A DNA stretch of 64,000 bases from Acinetobacter vivianii (GCF_014635885.1 NZ_BMDR01000001.1:186001-250000), one strand, 5' to 3'. Numbered from the stretch's first letter, positions 35,332 through 45,901 are shown. Made by a program: numbers and translations. Notes: generated by a model from the sequence alone, not told the origin.

Positions 35332-36528
35332 ATGACTCAAGCTGTTTGTATATTGGGTGTTACTGGTTCAATTGGTCAAAGTACTTTAAAAGTATTGGAA
35401 CAGCACCCAGACCAATACACCGTATTTGCAGTCTCTGCATATAGTCGTTTAGATGAACTTTTAGAAATTTGTAAAAAACATCATCCAAAAGTAGTTGTTG
35501 TGCCGAATGAAAAAGCATTTGAGTTACAACAACGTTTAAATCAAGAAAATTTAAAAAATATTGAAATCCTCACAGATGAGGCTGGCTTAATTGCAATTGC
35601 AGAGCATGCTGACGTAGATATCGTCATGGCGGCCATTGTTGGTGCGGCAGGTTTGTTACCCACGCTTGCGGCAGTAAAAGCAGGTAAGCGTGTTTTATTA
35701 GCCAACAAAGAATCATTAGTGATGTCGGGTGACATCATGATGCAGGCGGCACGCGAGCATAATGCATTATTGTTGCCGGTTGATTCTGAACATAATGCGA
35801 TTTTCCAGTCTCTACCGCACGACTATCTAAATGCAGAAAGAACGGGACAGCCACAATTGGGCGTGTCTCGTATTTTGCTGACTGCATCAGGTGGGCCTTT
35901 TCTCAACCATTCCTTGGCACAACTGCATGATGTTACACCGCAACAGGCATGCAAGCACCCAAACTGGTCAATGGGACAAAAAATCTCGGTTGATTCGGCG
36001 ACCTTAATGAATAAAGGTCTGGAATTGATCGAAGCGTGCCATTTGTTTTCAATATCAGAACATTTTGTTACAGTTGTTGTTCACCCACAAAGTATCATTC
36101 ATTCCATGGTGCAATATGTGGATGGATCAACTTTGGCACAAATGGGTAACCCAGATATGTGTACGCCAATTGCGCATGCATTAGCTTGGCCTAAACGGTT
36201 GGCAACAGATGTTCCTGCGCTTGATCTATTTGAGACAGCTCAACTGAATTTTCAGCAACCAGATATTGTTAAGTTTCCAGCATTGGATTTGGCACGTCAG
36301 ACAATGCGTGCAGGTGGTTTGGCACCTACAGTATTAAATGCAGCAAATGAAATTGCAGTTGCTGCATTTTTAAAGCAAAAAATCCGATTCACCGAGATTC
36401 CTCAAGTGGTCGATCATACTTTGCAAGCTGTACAAAATGCTAAAGCAGAAAACATAGACATCATTTTACAGACTGATATGATCGCTAGACAGATTGCAGA
36501 AAAGTATATTGTGAGAAAAGGAGGCTAA
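35332..36528 (+). CDS. dxr: 1-deoxy-D-xylulose 5-phosphate reductoisomerase
   Basis: A 398-residue NADPH-dependent MEP pathway enzyme. The NADPH loop GVTGSIGQSTLKVL is at the N-terminus. The metal and substrate residues lie in NKESLVMSG, LPVDSEHNAIFQ, ASGGPF and MNKGLELIEACHLF. Length matches E. coli IspC (398). ATG 35332 abuts the cdsA stop. Together with ispF and uppS it covers several isoprenoid steps in this window. Confidence 0.97.
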   Translation: MTQAVCILGVTGSIGQSTLKVLEQHPDQYTVFAVSAYSRLDELLEICKKHHPKVVVVPNEKAFELQQRLNQENLKNIEILTDEAGLIAIAEHADVDIVMAAIVGAAGLLPTLAAVKAGKRVLLANKESLVMSGDIMMQAAREHNALLLPVDSEHNAIFQSLPHDYLNAERTGQPQLGVSRILLTASGGPFLNHSLAQLHDVTPQQACKHPNWSMGQKISVDSATLMNKGLELIEACHLFSISEHFVTVVVHPQSIIHSMVQYVDGSTLAQMGNPDMCTPIAHALAWPKRLATDVPALDLFETAQLNFQQPDIVKFPALDLARQTMRAGGLAPTVLNAANEIAVAAFLKQKIRFTEIPQVVDHTLQAVQNAKAENIDIILQTDMIARQIAEKYIVRKGG

Positions 36529-36533
36529 ATCGT

Positions 36534-37889
36534 ATGAATGCACTATTTATGATTGTTGCAGCGATTTTATTGCTTGGTCCTCTGATCGCAATTCATGAAT
36601 TTGGTCATTATTGGGTCGCGCGTAGATTAGGCGTTAAAGTTCTAGTTTATTCGATTGGTTTTGGGCCAACATTATTAAAATGGCAGTCTAAAAAATCAGG
36701 TATCCAATATCAGCTTTCTGCTTTGCCACTGGGTGGCTATGTCAAAATGCTGGATGAGCGCGAAGGCAATGTTGCAGAGCAAGATTTACCTTATGCATTT
36801 AACCGACAATCTCCGTGGAAACGTATTGCAATTGTTGCTGCTGGACCATTGATTAACCTGTTTTTTGCAGTTTTCCTGTTCTGGATTTTGTTCCTTCCTG
36901 CGCAAGAACAACTGAATACACGTATTGGTAAAGTGATGCCAAATACACCTGCTGCACAAGTTGACTTGAAAGTGGGTGACAAGATTATCAATGTTGACGG
37001 ACAAACAACGCCAACATGGGAAAAATTGAATTACGCTTTGGTAAATCGTGTTGGTGAAACTGGGCAAGTCTCTATCATTGTTGATCGTGCTGGCACTGAA
37101 AAACAGTTTAGTTTACCGATTAAAGATTTCCTGAAAGATCAAAGTCAGTCTCCATTGGATGTATTGGGCTTTTTGCCTTACCGTCCAGTGATTCCTGCTA
37201 AAGTGAAAGAACTTAGTGCAGATGGTGCGGCAGTGCGTCAAGGCATGAAAGTGGGCGATCAGATCGTTGCAATTGATAATGTTGCAATGAAAGATTGGTT
37301 TGATGTGGTTGATGTAGTTCAAAGCTCTCCAGAAAAGTTGCTGAATATTGATGTATTGCGCGAAGGTCAGATTGTGCATTTGCAAGTCATGCCTCAAGGT
37401 CAACGCGATAATATGGGCAATACCACGGGCGTGCTTGGGGTGAAGAGTGATGCAGGTAAGATTACGATTCCAAACGAATACAAACAAACCATTCAATATT
37501 CACCGATTGAAGCTTTGGGTGTCGCAGTGGATAAGACCACTCAGCTCTCGGGCATGATTTTTAACTCTATTATCAAGATGGTGCGCGGTTTAATTGGACT
37601 GGATAATTTATCTGGCCCAATCACGATTGCGAAAGTGGCTGGTCAAAGTGCTGAAATGGGATGGCAAACGTTTATCTCCTTCATGGCTTTGATGAGTGTC
37701 AGCTTAGGGATTTTGAATTTATTGCCGATTCCGATGCTTGATGGTGGTCACTTGGTGTATTACTTTATCGAAGCAATTCGTGGTAAACCTGTTTCTGAAC
37801 AAATACAGATGTTTGGTCTAAAAGTTGGTATGGTACTGCTCGGTAGCATGATGCTTTTGGCTTTATTTAACGACTTCATGCGTTTATAA
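36534..37889 (+). CDS. rseP: Regulator of sigma-E protease (site-2 protease)
   Basis: A 451-residue intramembrane zinc metalloprotease. The active HEFGH lies at residues 21-25 in the first helix, and the third ligand aspartate is in PIPMLDGGH (about D403). Two periplasmic PDZ domains lie between helices (about residues 120-300). RseP cleaves the membrane-anchored anti-sigma factor in envelope stress; in Acinetobacter the exact target is less clear. It starts 5 bases after dxr and precedes bamA, a typical order. Confidence 0.95.
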   Translation: MNALFMIVAAILLLGPLIAIHEFGHYWVARRLGVKVLVYSIGFGPTLLKWQSKKSGIQYQLSALPLGGYVKMLDEREGNVAEQDLPYAFNRQSPWKRIAIVAAGPLINLFFAVFLFWILFLPAQEQLNTRIGKVMPNTPAAQVDLKVGDKIINVDGQTTPTWEKLNYALVNRVGETGQVSIIVDRAGTEKQFSLPIKDFLKDQSQSPLDVLGFLPYRPVIPAKVKELSADGAAVRQGMKVGDQIVAIDNVAMKDWFDVVDVVQSSPEKLLNIDVLREGQIVHLQVMPQGQRDNMGNTTGVLGVKSDAGKITIPNEYKQTIQYSPIEALGVAVDKTTQLSGMIFNSIIKMVRGLIGLDNLSGPITIAKVAGQSAEMGWQTFISFMALMSVSLGILNLLPIPMLDGGHLVYYFIEAIRGKPVSEQIQMFGLKVGMVLLGSMMLLALFNDFMRL

Positions 37890-37923
37890 CAACGCAAATG
37901 GAATTTAACTTACTGGAAAATAT

Positions 37924-40434
37924 ATGGGCATGCGTCACACACATTTATTAATGCCTTTGGCACTGGTTAGTGCGATGGCAGTGGTACAACAAGCATACGC
38001 TGCAGATGAGTTTCTTGCACAAGATATACGAATTGATGGCTTAGTGCGTTTAACACCTGCAAGTATCTATTCTATGTTACCAATAAATAGTGGCGATAGA
38101 GTAAGTGATCCTATGATTGCTGAGGCAATCCGTACTTTATATGCTTCTGGTTTATTTGATGACATCAAAACCTATAAAGAAAATAATGTTTTGGTCTTTA
38201 AAGTTGTTGAACGTCCAGTTATTTCAAAGCTGGAATTCAAAGGCAATAAACTGATTCCAAAAGAAGCCTTAGAGCAAGGCTTAAAGAAAATGGGTATTGC
38301 GGAAGGTGAAGTTTTCAAAAAATCTGCATTACAGATTATTGAAACTGAGCTTGAGCAACAATACACCCAGCAAGGTCGTTATGATGCTGATGTTTCGGTT
38401 GAAACAGTTGCACGTCCAAATAACCGTGTTGAATTAAAGCTAAACTTCAATGAAGGTACGGCTGCTAAAGTATTTGATATTAATATCATCGGTAATACAG
38501 TCTTTAGTGATAGCGATATCAAGCAAGCCTTTGCAGTGAAAGAAAGCGGCTGGGCATCTGTCGTTACCCGTAATGACCGCTATGCACGTGAAAAAATGGC
38601 TGCCAGTCTGGAAGCTTTACGTGCTTTGTACTTAAACAAAGGTTATATCAACTTTAATATTATTAATTCACAACTGAATATCAGTGAAGATAAAAAACAC
38701 ATCTTTATTGAAGTTTCAGTAGATGAAGGTAGCCAGTTCAAGTTTGGTGAAACCAAATTCTTGGGTGATGCACTTTATAAACCAGAAGAGTTAACAGCGC
38801 TTAAGCTTTATAAAGATGGTGAAACTTATTCGCAAGAAAAAGTAAATGCAGTTAAACAACTTTTGCTTCGTAAATATGGTAATGCAGGTTATTACTACGC
38901 TGAAGTAAATGTTGTACCTGAGATCAATAATGAAACAGGCATTGTTAACCTGAATTATTATATTAATCCAGGTCAGCAAGTGACTGTACGTCGAATCAAC
39001 TTCACAGGTAACAGTAAAACTGCAGACGAAGTTTTACGTCGTGAAATGCGTCAAATGGAAGGTGCATTAGCAAGTAACGAGAAAATCGATCTTTCTAAAG
39101 TTCGTTTAGAACGTACCGGTTTCTTTAAAACGGTTGATGTAAAACCTGTTCGGGTACCAAACTCTCCTGACGAAGTCGATTTGAATGTAAATGTTGAAGA
39201 GCAGCATTCCGGGACGACGACACTTGCTGTAGGTTACTCACAAAATGGTGGTGTAACTTTCCAAGCAGGTTTAAGTCAAACCAACTTTATGGGTACAGGT
39301 AACCGTGTAGCGATTGATTTGTCGCGTTCAGAAACACAAGATTACTATAACTTAAGTGTGACGGATCCATACTTCACCATTGATGGTGTAAGTCGTGGTT
39401 ATAACGTTTACTACCGTAAAACCAAGTTAAATAAAGACTATAACGTTAACAACTATGTGACGGATAGTATTGGTGGTAGTTTAAGTTTTGGTTATCCAAT
39501 TGATGAAAACCAGAGTTTAAGTGCATCTTTAGGTCTTGACCAAACTAAAGTTCGGACAGGTCCAAGCGTTTCAACTTATATTCGTGATTATTTATTGGCA
39601 AATGGTGGTAAAGCGACAGGTAGCGCGACTTACTGTCCGGAAGATCAATGGGAAGTGATTGATGATAAATACACGGGTAATTGTAAACCTGGCCAGGAAA
39701 GAACCTATGAGAATGCTTTCGAGGGTGAGTTTCTGACTTATATGTTAAATCTTGGTTGGTCTTATAACACACTCAACAGACCAATTTTCCCAACCTCAGG
39801 TATGTCTCATCGTGTTGGCTTAGAAATTGGTTTGCCAGGTAGTGATGTTGACTATCAAAAAGTAACTTATGATGCACAAGCCTTTAAATCATTAGGTGCC
39901 GGATTTGTACTTCGTGGTTATGGTAAATTAGGTTATGGTAATGATTTACCATTCTATAAAAACTTCTACGCGGGTGGTTATGGCTCGGTTCGTGGTTATG
40001 ACAACAGTACCTTGGGACCAAAATATCCAAGTGTTATTTTCCAAAAAACTGATCAGAATGATCCAGATCCAGAAGAAGTCGGTGGTAATGCGCTGGTACA
40101 GTTCGGTACAGAACTGGCATTACCTTTACCATTTAAAGGCGACTGGACACGTCAAGTTCGTCCAGTATTGTTTGCAGAAGGCGCACAGGTATTTGATACT
40201 AAATGTGATATCGCAACTGGCACAATGAAGATGAATGGAAGCAATATTGATGTCAAACAATATTGTAATGACAACTATAAGTTTGACTTTGGCAATATGC
40301 GCTATAGCGTGGGTGTCGGCTTTACATGGATTACCATGATTGGTCCATTGTCACTTAGCTATGCATATCCGTTAAATGATAAGCCAGGCGATGATACTAA
40401 ATCTATCCAATTCGAAATCGGTCGTACTTTCTAA
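37924..40434 (+). CDS. bamA: Outer membrane protein assembly factor BamA
   Basis: An 836-residue Omp85 protein that inserts beta-barrel proteins in the outer membrane. It has a signal peptide (cleavage after about QQAYA), five POTRA domains (about 25-425) and a 16-strand barrel, ending in the terminal phenylalanine of GRTF. The conserved lock motif is VRGYDN in loop L6. Loops contain cysteine pairs (TYCPED/GNCKPG; TKCD/QYCND) that may be disulfides. It lies in the usual rseP-bamA-skp order. Confidence 0.97.
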   Translation: MGMRHTHLLMPLALVSAMAVVQQAYAADEFLAQDIRIDGLVRLTPASIYSMLPINSGDRVSDPMIAEAIRTLYASGLFDDIKTYKENNVLVFKVVERPVISKLEFKGNKLIPKEALEQGLKKMGIAEGEVFKKSALQIIETELEQQYTQQGRYDADVSVETVARPNNRVELKLNFNEGTAAKVFDINIIGNTVFSDSDIKQAFAVKESGWASVVTRNDRYAREKMAASLEALRALYLNKGYINFNIINSQLNISEDKKHIFIEVSVDEGSQFKFGETKFLGDALYKPEELTALKLYKDGETYSQEKVNAVKQLLLRKYGNAGYYYAEVNVVPEINNETGIVNLNYYINPGQQVTVRRINFTGNSKTADEVLRREMRQMEGALASNEKIDLSKVRLERTGFFKTVDVKPVRVPNSPDEVDLNVNVEEQHSGTTTLAVGYSQNGGVTFQAGLSQTNFMGTGNRVAIDLSRSETQDYYNLSVTDPYFTIDGVSRGYNVYYRKTKLNKDYNVNNYVTDSIGGSLSFGYPIDENQSLSASLGLDQTKVRTGPSVSTYIRDYLLANGGKATGSATYCPEDQWEVIDDKYTGNCKPGQERTYENAFEGEFLTYMLNLGWSYNTLNRPIFPTSGMSHRVGLEIGLPGSDVDYQKVTYDAQAFKSLGAGFVLRGYGKLGYGNDLPFYKNFYAGGYGSVRGYDNSTLGPKYPSVIFQKTDQNDPDPEEVGGNALVQFGTELALPLPFKGDWTRQVRPVLFAEGAQVFDTKCDIATGTMKMNGSNIDVKQYCNDNYKFDFGNMRYSVGVGFTWITMIGPLSLSYAYPLNDKPGDDTKSIQFEIGRTF

Positions 40435-40478
40435 GTACGGCCTTGCTTAGCGCTGTAAGATATATAAAGGATGCAATA

Positions 40479-40979
40479 ATGAAAACATTAACAAAGCTGA
40501 TGTTGGGTTTGGGTTTAACGGTTTCTGCAACAGTAAATGCTGCTGGCTTGGCTGTAGTAGATTTGGCTAAAGTTGTAGAAAGCAGTACTTATCTCAAGCA
40601 ACAAAATGCGAGCTTGAGCCAGTCGGTAAAACCGACTTCAACTCGTCTTGAGCAATTGGGTAAAGAGTTAGAGTCTTTGCAACAAAAAGCACAGACTGAA
40701 GGCCAGAAAATGAATCAGGCTGATATTCAAAAGTTAACTGCTCAATATCAGTCAAAACTGAGTGAATTCAACTCAACTCAGCAAGGTCTACAAACCAAAG
40801 TTCAGTCTAGTTTGCAGGCAATGAATACAACTTTTGAAACACGTGTGAAGCAAGCTGCTGAACAATTGCGTAAAGAGAACAACTTAGACTTCATTTTGAA
40901 TAAAAATTCTACGATTGCCTCTGACGCTCAGTATGATTTAACTGATAAAATGATTCAAAAGGTTAATTCAATTAAATAA
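40479..40979 (+). CDS. skp: Periplasmic chaperone Skp (OmpH)
   Basis: A 166-residue periplasmic chaperone with a signal peptide (cleavage near VNA-AGL) and a long, glutamine-rich coiled-coil body that forms the tentacles gripping unfolded outer-membrane proteins. It acts with BamA, its neighbour. An upstream ATG would add 12 residues before the signal, but ATG 40479 is preceded by AAAGGATG at good spacing and starts the signal cleanly. Confidence 0.92.
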   Translation: MKTLTKLMLGLGLTVSATVNAAGLAVVDLAKVVESSTYLKQQNASLSQSVKPTSTRLEQLGKELESLQQKAQTEGQKMNQADIQKLTAQYQSKLSEFNSTQQGLQTKVQSSLQAMNTTFETRVKQAAEQLRKENNLDFILNKNSTIASDAQYDLTDKMIQKVNSIK

Positions 40980-40982
40980 TCA

Positions 40983-42053
40983 ATGAATAGACGTACTTAT
41001 CGTTTAGAAGAAATTGCTCACCTTGTCAAAGGTGAGTATTTCGGTGCACAAGATTTTCAGATCTCGGGCTTGGCAAGTTTAGAACATGCACAAGAAAATC
41101 AGATCTGTTTTGTGAATGGCGAAAAATATCTAACGCAGGCAGAAGCAAGCCATGCGGGTGTATATATCGTCACAGCTTCACTTAAATCACAACTGATCAA
41201 TAAACAAAATTTTATTGTTGTCGATAATCCTTATTTGGCTTTTGCGACTTTAACGCATTTATTTGAAAAAAAGATTACCCAACGCGGCATTGAAAGTACT
41301 GCCAAAATTCATCCATCTGCCATGATTGCCGATGATGTGTATATTGGACATTATGTCGTGATTGGTGAAAATTGTGTTGTTGGTAACAATACAATTATTC
41401 AGGCACATGCTTTTGTTGATGATGAAGTCGAAATTGGTAAAGAATGTTTTATTGATGCGCATGTGACGATTACAGGTGCTGCAAAACTGAAAGATCGTGT
41501 GCGTATTCATGCCAATACTGTTATTGGTACGGAAGGTTTTGGTTTTGCACCGTATCAGGGTAAGTGGCACCGTATTGCACAACTGGGCTCGGTTCGTATC
41601 GGAAATGATGTTCGAATTGGATCAAATTGTAGTATTGATCGCGGTGCACTGGATGACACAATTCTAGAAGATGGTGTCATTATTGATAACCTTGTGCAAG
41701 TTGCTCACAATGTGCATATTGGTGAAAATACGGCCATCGCTGCAAATTGTGGGATCGCAGGGAGTGCCCGGATTGGCAAAAACTGTATTCTAGGTGGTGC
41801 ATCAGGGGTGGTTGGACACCTTACAATTGCAGATAATGTGACACTTACTGCAATGTCAATGGTCACAAGAAATATTTCTGAGGCTGGAACGTATTCTTCT
41901 GGCATGGGACTTTTTGAAAATAGTCACTGGAAAAAGACGATTGTACGTCTCAGACAATTAGCAGATGTGCCATTGACCCAAATCACTAAAAGGCTTGATC
42001 ATATGCAAGCTCAATTAGAGTCCCTTGAATCAACCTTTAAGTTACGTAAATAA
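40983..42053 (+). CDS. lpxD: UDP-3-O-acylglucosamine N-acyltransferase
   Basis: A 356-residue lipid A enzyme that adds the N-linked acyl chain. It has an N-terminal uridine-binding domain (about 1-105), then a left-handed parallel beta helix built of hexapeptide repeats (about 110-300), and a C-terminal helix. The catalytic histidine region is [12 protein letters not shown]. It starts 3 bases after skp and lies 6 bases before fabZ. Confidence 0.96.
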   Translation: MNRRTYRLEEIAHLVKGEYFGAQDFQISGLASLEHAQENQICFVNGEKYLTQAEASHAGVYIVTASLKSQLINKQNFIVVDNPYLAFATLTHLFEKKITQRGIESTAKIHPSAMIADDVYIGHYVVIGENCVVGNNTIIQAHAFVDDEVEIGKECFIDAHVTITGAAKLKDRVRIHANTVIGTEGFGFAPYQGKWHRIAQLGSVRIGNDVRIGSNCSIDRGALDDTILEDGVIIDNLVQVAHNVHIGENTAIAANCGIAGSARIGKNCILGGASGVVGHLTIADNVTLTAMSMVTRNISEAGTYSSGMGLFENSHWKKTIVRLRQLADVPLTQITKRLDHMQAQLESLESTFKLRK

Positions 42054-42059
42054 TTTATT

Positions 42060-42545
42060 ATGACTGAGTCTACATCTCCAGCATTTACGATGCCTGAATT
42101 ACCAATGGATATTCTTACCATTCGTGAATATTTACCCCATCGTTATCCATTTTTATTAGTTGATCGCGTTACGGAAATAACTGAGAACAGTATTGTCGGT
42201 TATAAAAACGTCTCGATTAATGAAGAGTTTTTCCAAGGGCATTTCCCGACTTATCCAATTATGCCTGGCGTACTGATGATTGAAGCATTAGCGCAGGTTT
42301 CTGGAATTTTGGGTTTTGTCTTAACTAATCAAAAGCCGAAAGCAGGTTCACTGTTTTTATTCGCAGGTGCAGAAAAGATCAGATTTAAAAAACAAGTTGT
42401 TGCAGGTGACCAGCTTGTCTTAAAATCTGAACTTGTGATGCAAAAACGTGGCATTTACAAGTACAATTGTACTGCTAGCGTTGATGGCATTGTTGCTGCA
42501 ACGGCAGAGATTATTATTTCACACCAGAAAATTGAGCAGACATGA
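42060..42545 (+). CDS. fabZ: 3-hydroxyacyl-ACP dehydratase FabZ
   Basis: A 161-residue hotdog-fold dehydratase of fatty acid synthesis. LPHRYPFLLVDRV opens the family region, and the catalytic pair is H61 (GHFPTYPIMPG) and E75 (MIEALAQ). It shares the substrate 3-hydroxyacyl-ACP with LpxA and LpxD, which explains its place here. The stop overlaps the lpxA start (ATGA). Confidence 0.97.
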   Translation: MTESTSPAFTMPELPMDILTIREYLPHRYPFLLVDRVTEITENSIVGYKNVSINEEFFQGHFPTYPIMPGVLMIEALAQVSGILGFVLTNQKPKAGSLFLFAGAEKIRFKKQVVAGDQLVLKSELVMQKRGIYKYNCTASVDGIVAATAEIIISHQKIEQT

Positions 42546-43330
42546 GTAGTCAGAATTTAATACATCCCACAGCAATTATTGACCCGTCTGCAGAAATTGC
42601 ATCTGATGTACAAATTGGTCCGTATTGTGTTGTGGGTCCAAATGTAAGTATTGACTCTGGTACAAAATTACATTCACATGTTGTCATTGGTGGTTTTACG
42701 AGAATTGGTAAAAATAATGATATTTTCCAGTTCTCGAGTATTGGGGAAATTTGTCAGGATTTAAAATATCAAGGCGAAGAAACCTGGTTAGAAATCGGTG
42801 ACCATAATTCGATTCGCGAGCATTGTACTTTGCATCGTGGTACGGTTCAGGATCACAGCCTGACCAAAATTGGTAGCCATAACCTGTTAATGGTCAATAC
42901 GCATATTGCCCATGACTGTGTTATTGGTAACCATAATATTTTTGCTAATAATGTTGGTGTTGCAGGGCATGTCCATGTCGGCGATCACGTGATTGTCGGT
43001 GGTAATGCGGGTATTCATCAATTCTGCAAAATCGACTCATATAGTATGATCGGTGGTGCAGCGCTTATACTTAAAGACGTACCTGCTTATATCATGGCCT
43101 CTGGTAATCCAGCGCGTGCTTATGGTATGAATATTGAAGGGATGCGTCGTAAAGGATGGTCTCGTGATACGATTCAGGGTTTACGAGAAGCTTACAAGCT
43201 GATCTATAAATCTGGTTTAACCACTGAACAGGCGATTGAACAGATTCGTAATGAAATTCTGGTCAAAACACCTGAGGCTCAGCTATTCATCGATTCATTG
43301 GAACAGTCCACACGTGGTATTGTGCGTTAA
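42542..43330 (+). CDS. lpxA: UDP-N-acetylglucosamine acyltransferase
   Basis: A 262-residue first enzyme of lipid A synthesis. It is a left-handed beta helix with hexapeptide repeats (IHPTAIIDPSAEIASDVQIG onward) and the catalytic histidine in NTHIAHDCVIGN. A C-terminal helical domain follows. The 4-base overlap with fabZ gives coupled translation. It is followed by a terminator, so lpxB is not in this operon. Confidence 0.97.
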   Translation: MSSQNLIHPTAIIDPSAEIASDVQIGPYCVVGPNVSIDSGTKLHSHVVIGGFTRIGKNNDIFQFSSIGEICQDLKYQGEETWLEIGDHNSIREHCTLHRGTVQDHSLTKIGSHNLLMVNTHIAHDCVIGNHNIFANNVGVAGHVHVGDHVIVGGNAGIHQFCKIDSYSMIGGAALILKDVPAYIMASGNPARAYGMNIEGMRRKGWSRDTIQGLREAYKLIYKSGLTTEQAIEQIRNEILVKTPEAQLFIDSLEQSTRGIVR

Positions 43331-43345
43331 TCGATAATGCAAAGC

Positions 43346-43372
43346 AAAAAAGACACGATAGTGTCTTTTTTT
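43346..43372. terminator. Terminator between lpxA and alkR
   Basis: AAAAAAGACAC and GTGTCTTTTTT form an 11-bp stem with a GATA loop and T runs on both strands, serving two convergent genes. Confidence 0.92.
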
Positions 43373-43376
43373 ATGC

Positions 43377-44333
43377 TCAATTTTCTTCTTCTACAAATTG
43401 CTGTCGATATTGTTTAGGTGAATGCTCAAAGGTGCGTTTAAAGGCTTGGCTAAAAGCAGTTTCTGAGGAGTAACCCACTTTATTGGCAATCTGTTGTATT
43501 GAGTGATTGCTTTTACGCAGATATTGACTTGCCAGACGCATGCGATGCTGCTGTAAATAGGCGAGAGGTGATTCACCAATCACTTCATGGAAGAGGCTGG
43601 CAAACTTGGAGCGTGACATACAGCATTGTTCTGCCAATGATTCAACCGTCCAGGCATCTTCGGGATGGTTATGGATGGCCGCTAGACTATTGCTGAGTTC
43701 TGGATGATTTAAGGCACTGAGCCAACCATGTTGAGTTGAGATTTGTTGAATATGATCTCGAATACATTTGATTAATAAGATATTCACGAGATGATCAATG
43801 ATGATATCGCGGCCTGCCTGAATATTTTGTGTTTCTAAGGCAAGGAAATGTAAGCCAATTTGTAGCCATTCGGGTGCATTGGTATCTCCGCGTTGGAGAT
43901 GAATAATGGGAGGTAAGGCCTGAATAAAAGGACGCGCCATAATGGTGTCAATCTGGCAGCGTACCGTCAGAATGAGAGTTTTTTCGGATGACTGTGTGCC
44001 GAATTCGATGGCTTCCTCTTTATGACCATCGAACAATTTTGAAATATCAACAGCATCGACCAGTTTGGTAATCGCATTATCTGCACCTGTATGGGCTTTC
44101 CCTGAAGAAATCACCACAATTTCGCCCGCATGTGCAGTTAAACTATTTTGCGCATCAATTTGAATAAAAACAGAACCAACTAAAACAATATGAACAATTA
44201 AGGCGCTTTGATCTTGGCAGATAAAACTCCATTCTCCTTGAGTTTTCAAGTAGATATATTCAGTGTGATTTAAATGAATATCAGCAAATATTTTACTTAA
44301 AGCATCCATATGATTTTTTAACGATGTATTCAT
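43377..44333 (-). CDS. alkR: AraC/XylS-family regulator, probable AlkR
   Basis: A 318-residue AraC-type regulator. Its N-terminal cupin-like ligand domain (about 1-180) is followed by a C-terminal double helix-turn-helix (WTVESLAEQCCMSRSKFASLFHEVIG, then SIQQIANKVGYSSETAFSQAFKR). It is divergent from the alkane hydroxylase gene, just as alkR and alkM are in A. baylyi ADP1, where AlkR is an alkane-responsive activator. The name is inferred from this arrangement and family. Confidence 0.85.
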   Translation of the reverse strand: MNTSLKNHMDALSKIFADIHLNHTEYIYLKTQGEWSFICQDQSALIVHIVLVGSVFIQIDAQNSLTAHAGEIVVISSGKAHTGADNAITKLVDAVDISKLFDGHKEEAIEFGTQSSEKTLILTVRCQIDTIMARPFIQALPPIIHLQRGDTNAPEWLQIGLHFLALETQNIQAGRDIIIDHLVNILLIKCIRDHIQQISTQHGWLSALNHPELSNSLAAIHNHPEDAWTVESLAEQCCMSRSKFASLFHEVIGESPLAYLQQHRMRLASQYLRKSNHSIQQIANKVGYSSETAFSQAFKRTFEHSPKQYRQQFVEEEN

Positions 44334-44486
44334 TTAAATTATAGAGAGCTGTGCCAATAACTCAATATGTGTTTATAGGACAAAAACAGGGAGGATGATG
44401 CCAAAGACTTTGACATAGCTTTTTTGGACGCTTGCAACTGTCATGAATTCCATAATTCCTCAAAATATACTTATATATACAAAGAC

Positions 44487-45743
44487 ATGGATTCGATGAT
44501 GAATGCGCCAGTAAATGTTGAGCAAGAACTTACGCCAGTAAGCATTCCAAAGTCAAAAACTCAGTTGGATCGGAAACGTTATTTATGGGCCATTAGCCCA
44601 GCTTTGCCTGTAATCGGAATTGGTATTTTGGCAGGTTATCAATTTGCACCACGCCCATTGAAAAAAATCTTTGCTTTAGGTGGTCCAATTGTTTTACATA
44701 TTGTGATTCCAACAATTGATACGATTATTGGGAAAGATGCCAATAATCCAACCGATGAAGATATTAAGCTGTTAGAAAAAGACCCATATTATTCTCGATT
44801 GGTAAAAAGCTTTATCCCACTACAATATGCAGCCAATGTTTATGCATGTTATTTATCAAGCCGTAAAGAAACCTCTTTCATTGATAAGATTTTTCTTGGT
44901 ATTTCAATGGGCGCAATTAATGGGATTGCCATTAATACTGCACATGAGCTAAGTCATAAATCTGATCGTATTGACCATATTCTTTCACATTTGGCGTTGG
45001 TACCAACAGGGTATAACCATTTCCGTGTTGAACATCCTTATGGTCACCATAAACGTGCTGCGACACCTGAAGATCCAGCATCTTCACAAATGGGTGAAAC
45101 GTTCTATGAGTTTTGGCCACGTACGGTCATTGGCTCTTTCAAATCAGCAATTGAAATCGAAACGACACGTTTAAAACGTAAAGGCAAAGAGTTCTGGTCA
45201 AGGGACAATGAATTGCTACAAGGTTGGGGCATGAGTGCCGCGTTTCATGGTTCAATGGTTGGTCTGTTTGGTAAGGGCGTAATTCCTTATTTAGCAACTC
45301 AAGCGTTCTACGGCATTAGTTTATTTGAAATTATTAACTATATTGAACACTACGGCCTAAAACGTCAAAAGGACAAAAATGGCAAATATGAGCGCACAAT
45401 GCCTGAGCATAGCTGGAACAATAATAATATTGTGACCAACTTGTTCTTATATCAATTACAGCGTCATTCAGACCATCACGCTTATCCAACCCGTCCATTC
45501 CAGGCGTTGCGTCATTTTGATGAAGCACCAGAGCTACCGAGTGGTTATGCAAGTATGTTATTACCTGCTTTGATTCCGCCACTATGGTCAAAAATGATGG
45601 ATAAGCGCGTCTTTGATCACTATAAAGGTGACTTGAATAGAGCCAATATTTATCCAAAACGTCGTGCCAAACTATTTAAGAAATTTGGTGTAGTTGACCA
45701 ATCATTAAATGAAGTTTCTACAGAACAGGTAGCAACTGCATAA
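44487..45743 (+). CDS. alkM: Alkane 1-monooxygenase (AlkB family)
   Basis: A 418-residue membrane di-iron hydroxylase that converts medium- to long-chain n-alkanes to 1-alkanols. All eight-histidine motifs are seen: NTAHELSHK (about residue 153), HPYGHHKRAATPEDPASS, the conserved NYIEHYGL, and LQRHSDHHAYP. The N-terminal part has hydrophobic helices. It needs rubredoxin and its reductase, which are not nearby. Starts at ATG 44487 or ATG 44499 (MNAPV) are possible; neither has a strong ribosome binding site. TTGACA at 44410-44415 is a likely -35 box for AlkR-controlled expression. Confidence 0.93.
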   Translation: MDSMMNAPVNVEQELTPVSIPKSKTQLDRKRYLWAISPALPVIGIGILAGYQFAPRPLKKIFALGGPIVLHIVIPTIDTIIGKDANNPTDEDIKLLEKDPYYSRLVKSFIPLQYAANVYACYLSSRKETSFIDKIFLGISMGAINGIAINTAHELSHKSDRIDHILSHLALVPTGYNHFRVEHPYGHHKRAATPEDPASSQMGETFYEFWPRTVIGSFKSAIEIETTRLKRKGKEFWSRDNELLQGWGMSAAFHGSMVGLFGKGVIPYLATQAFYGISLFEIINYIEHYGLKRQKDKNGKYERTMPEHSWNNNNIVTNLFLYQLQRHSDHHAYPTRPFQALRHFDEAPELPSGYASMLLPALIPPLWSKMMDKRVFDHYKGDLNRANIYPKRRAKLFKKFGVVDQSLNEVSTEQVATA

Positions 45744-45766
45744 TCCAAAAAACACTCTAAAAGCAG

Positions 45767-45799
45767 GGCACTGGTGAATCATCATCAGTGCCTTTTTAT
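45767..45799 (+). terminator. Intrinsic terminator after alkM
   Basis: GGCACTG (45767-45773) pairs with CAGTGCC (45786-45792), with TGA/TCA inside the loop, followed by TTTTT. Confidence 0.85.
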
Positions 45800-45901
45800 T
45801 TTCTTGTATTAAAACTTTAACCAAGTACAGATTTTGCATCTTCTTGCTGTATATCTATGTATAACTTAAGAATAATTTTATAAGCGATTTATGAGGCAAA
45901 G

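Noticed and set aside
39935..40228. 97-aa plus-strand frame inside bamA
   Set aside because: It lies wholly inside the bamA barrel in a shifted frame; bamA is certain here.
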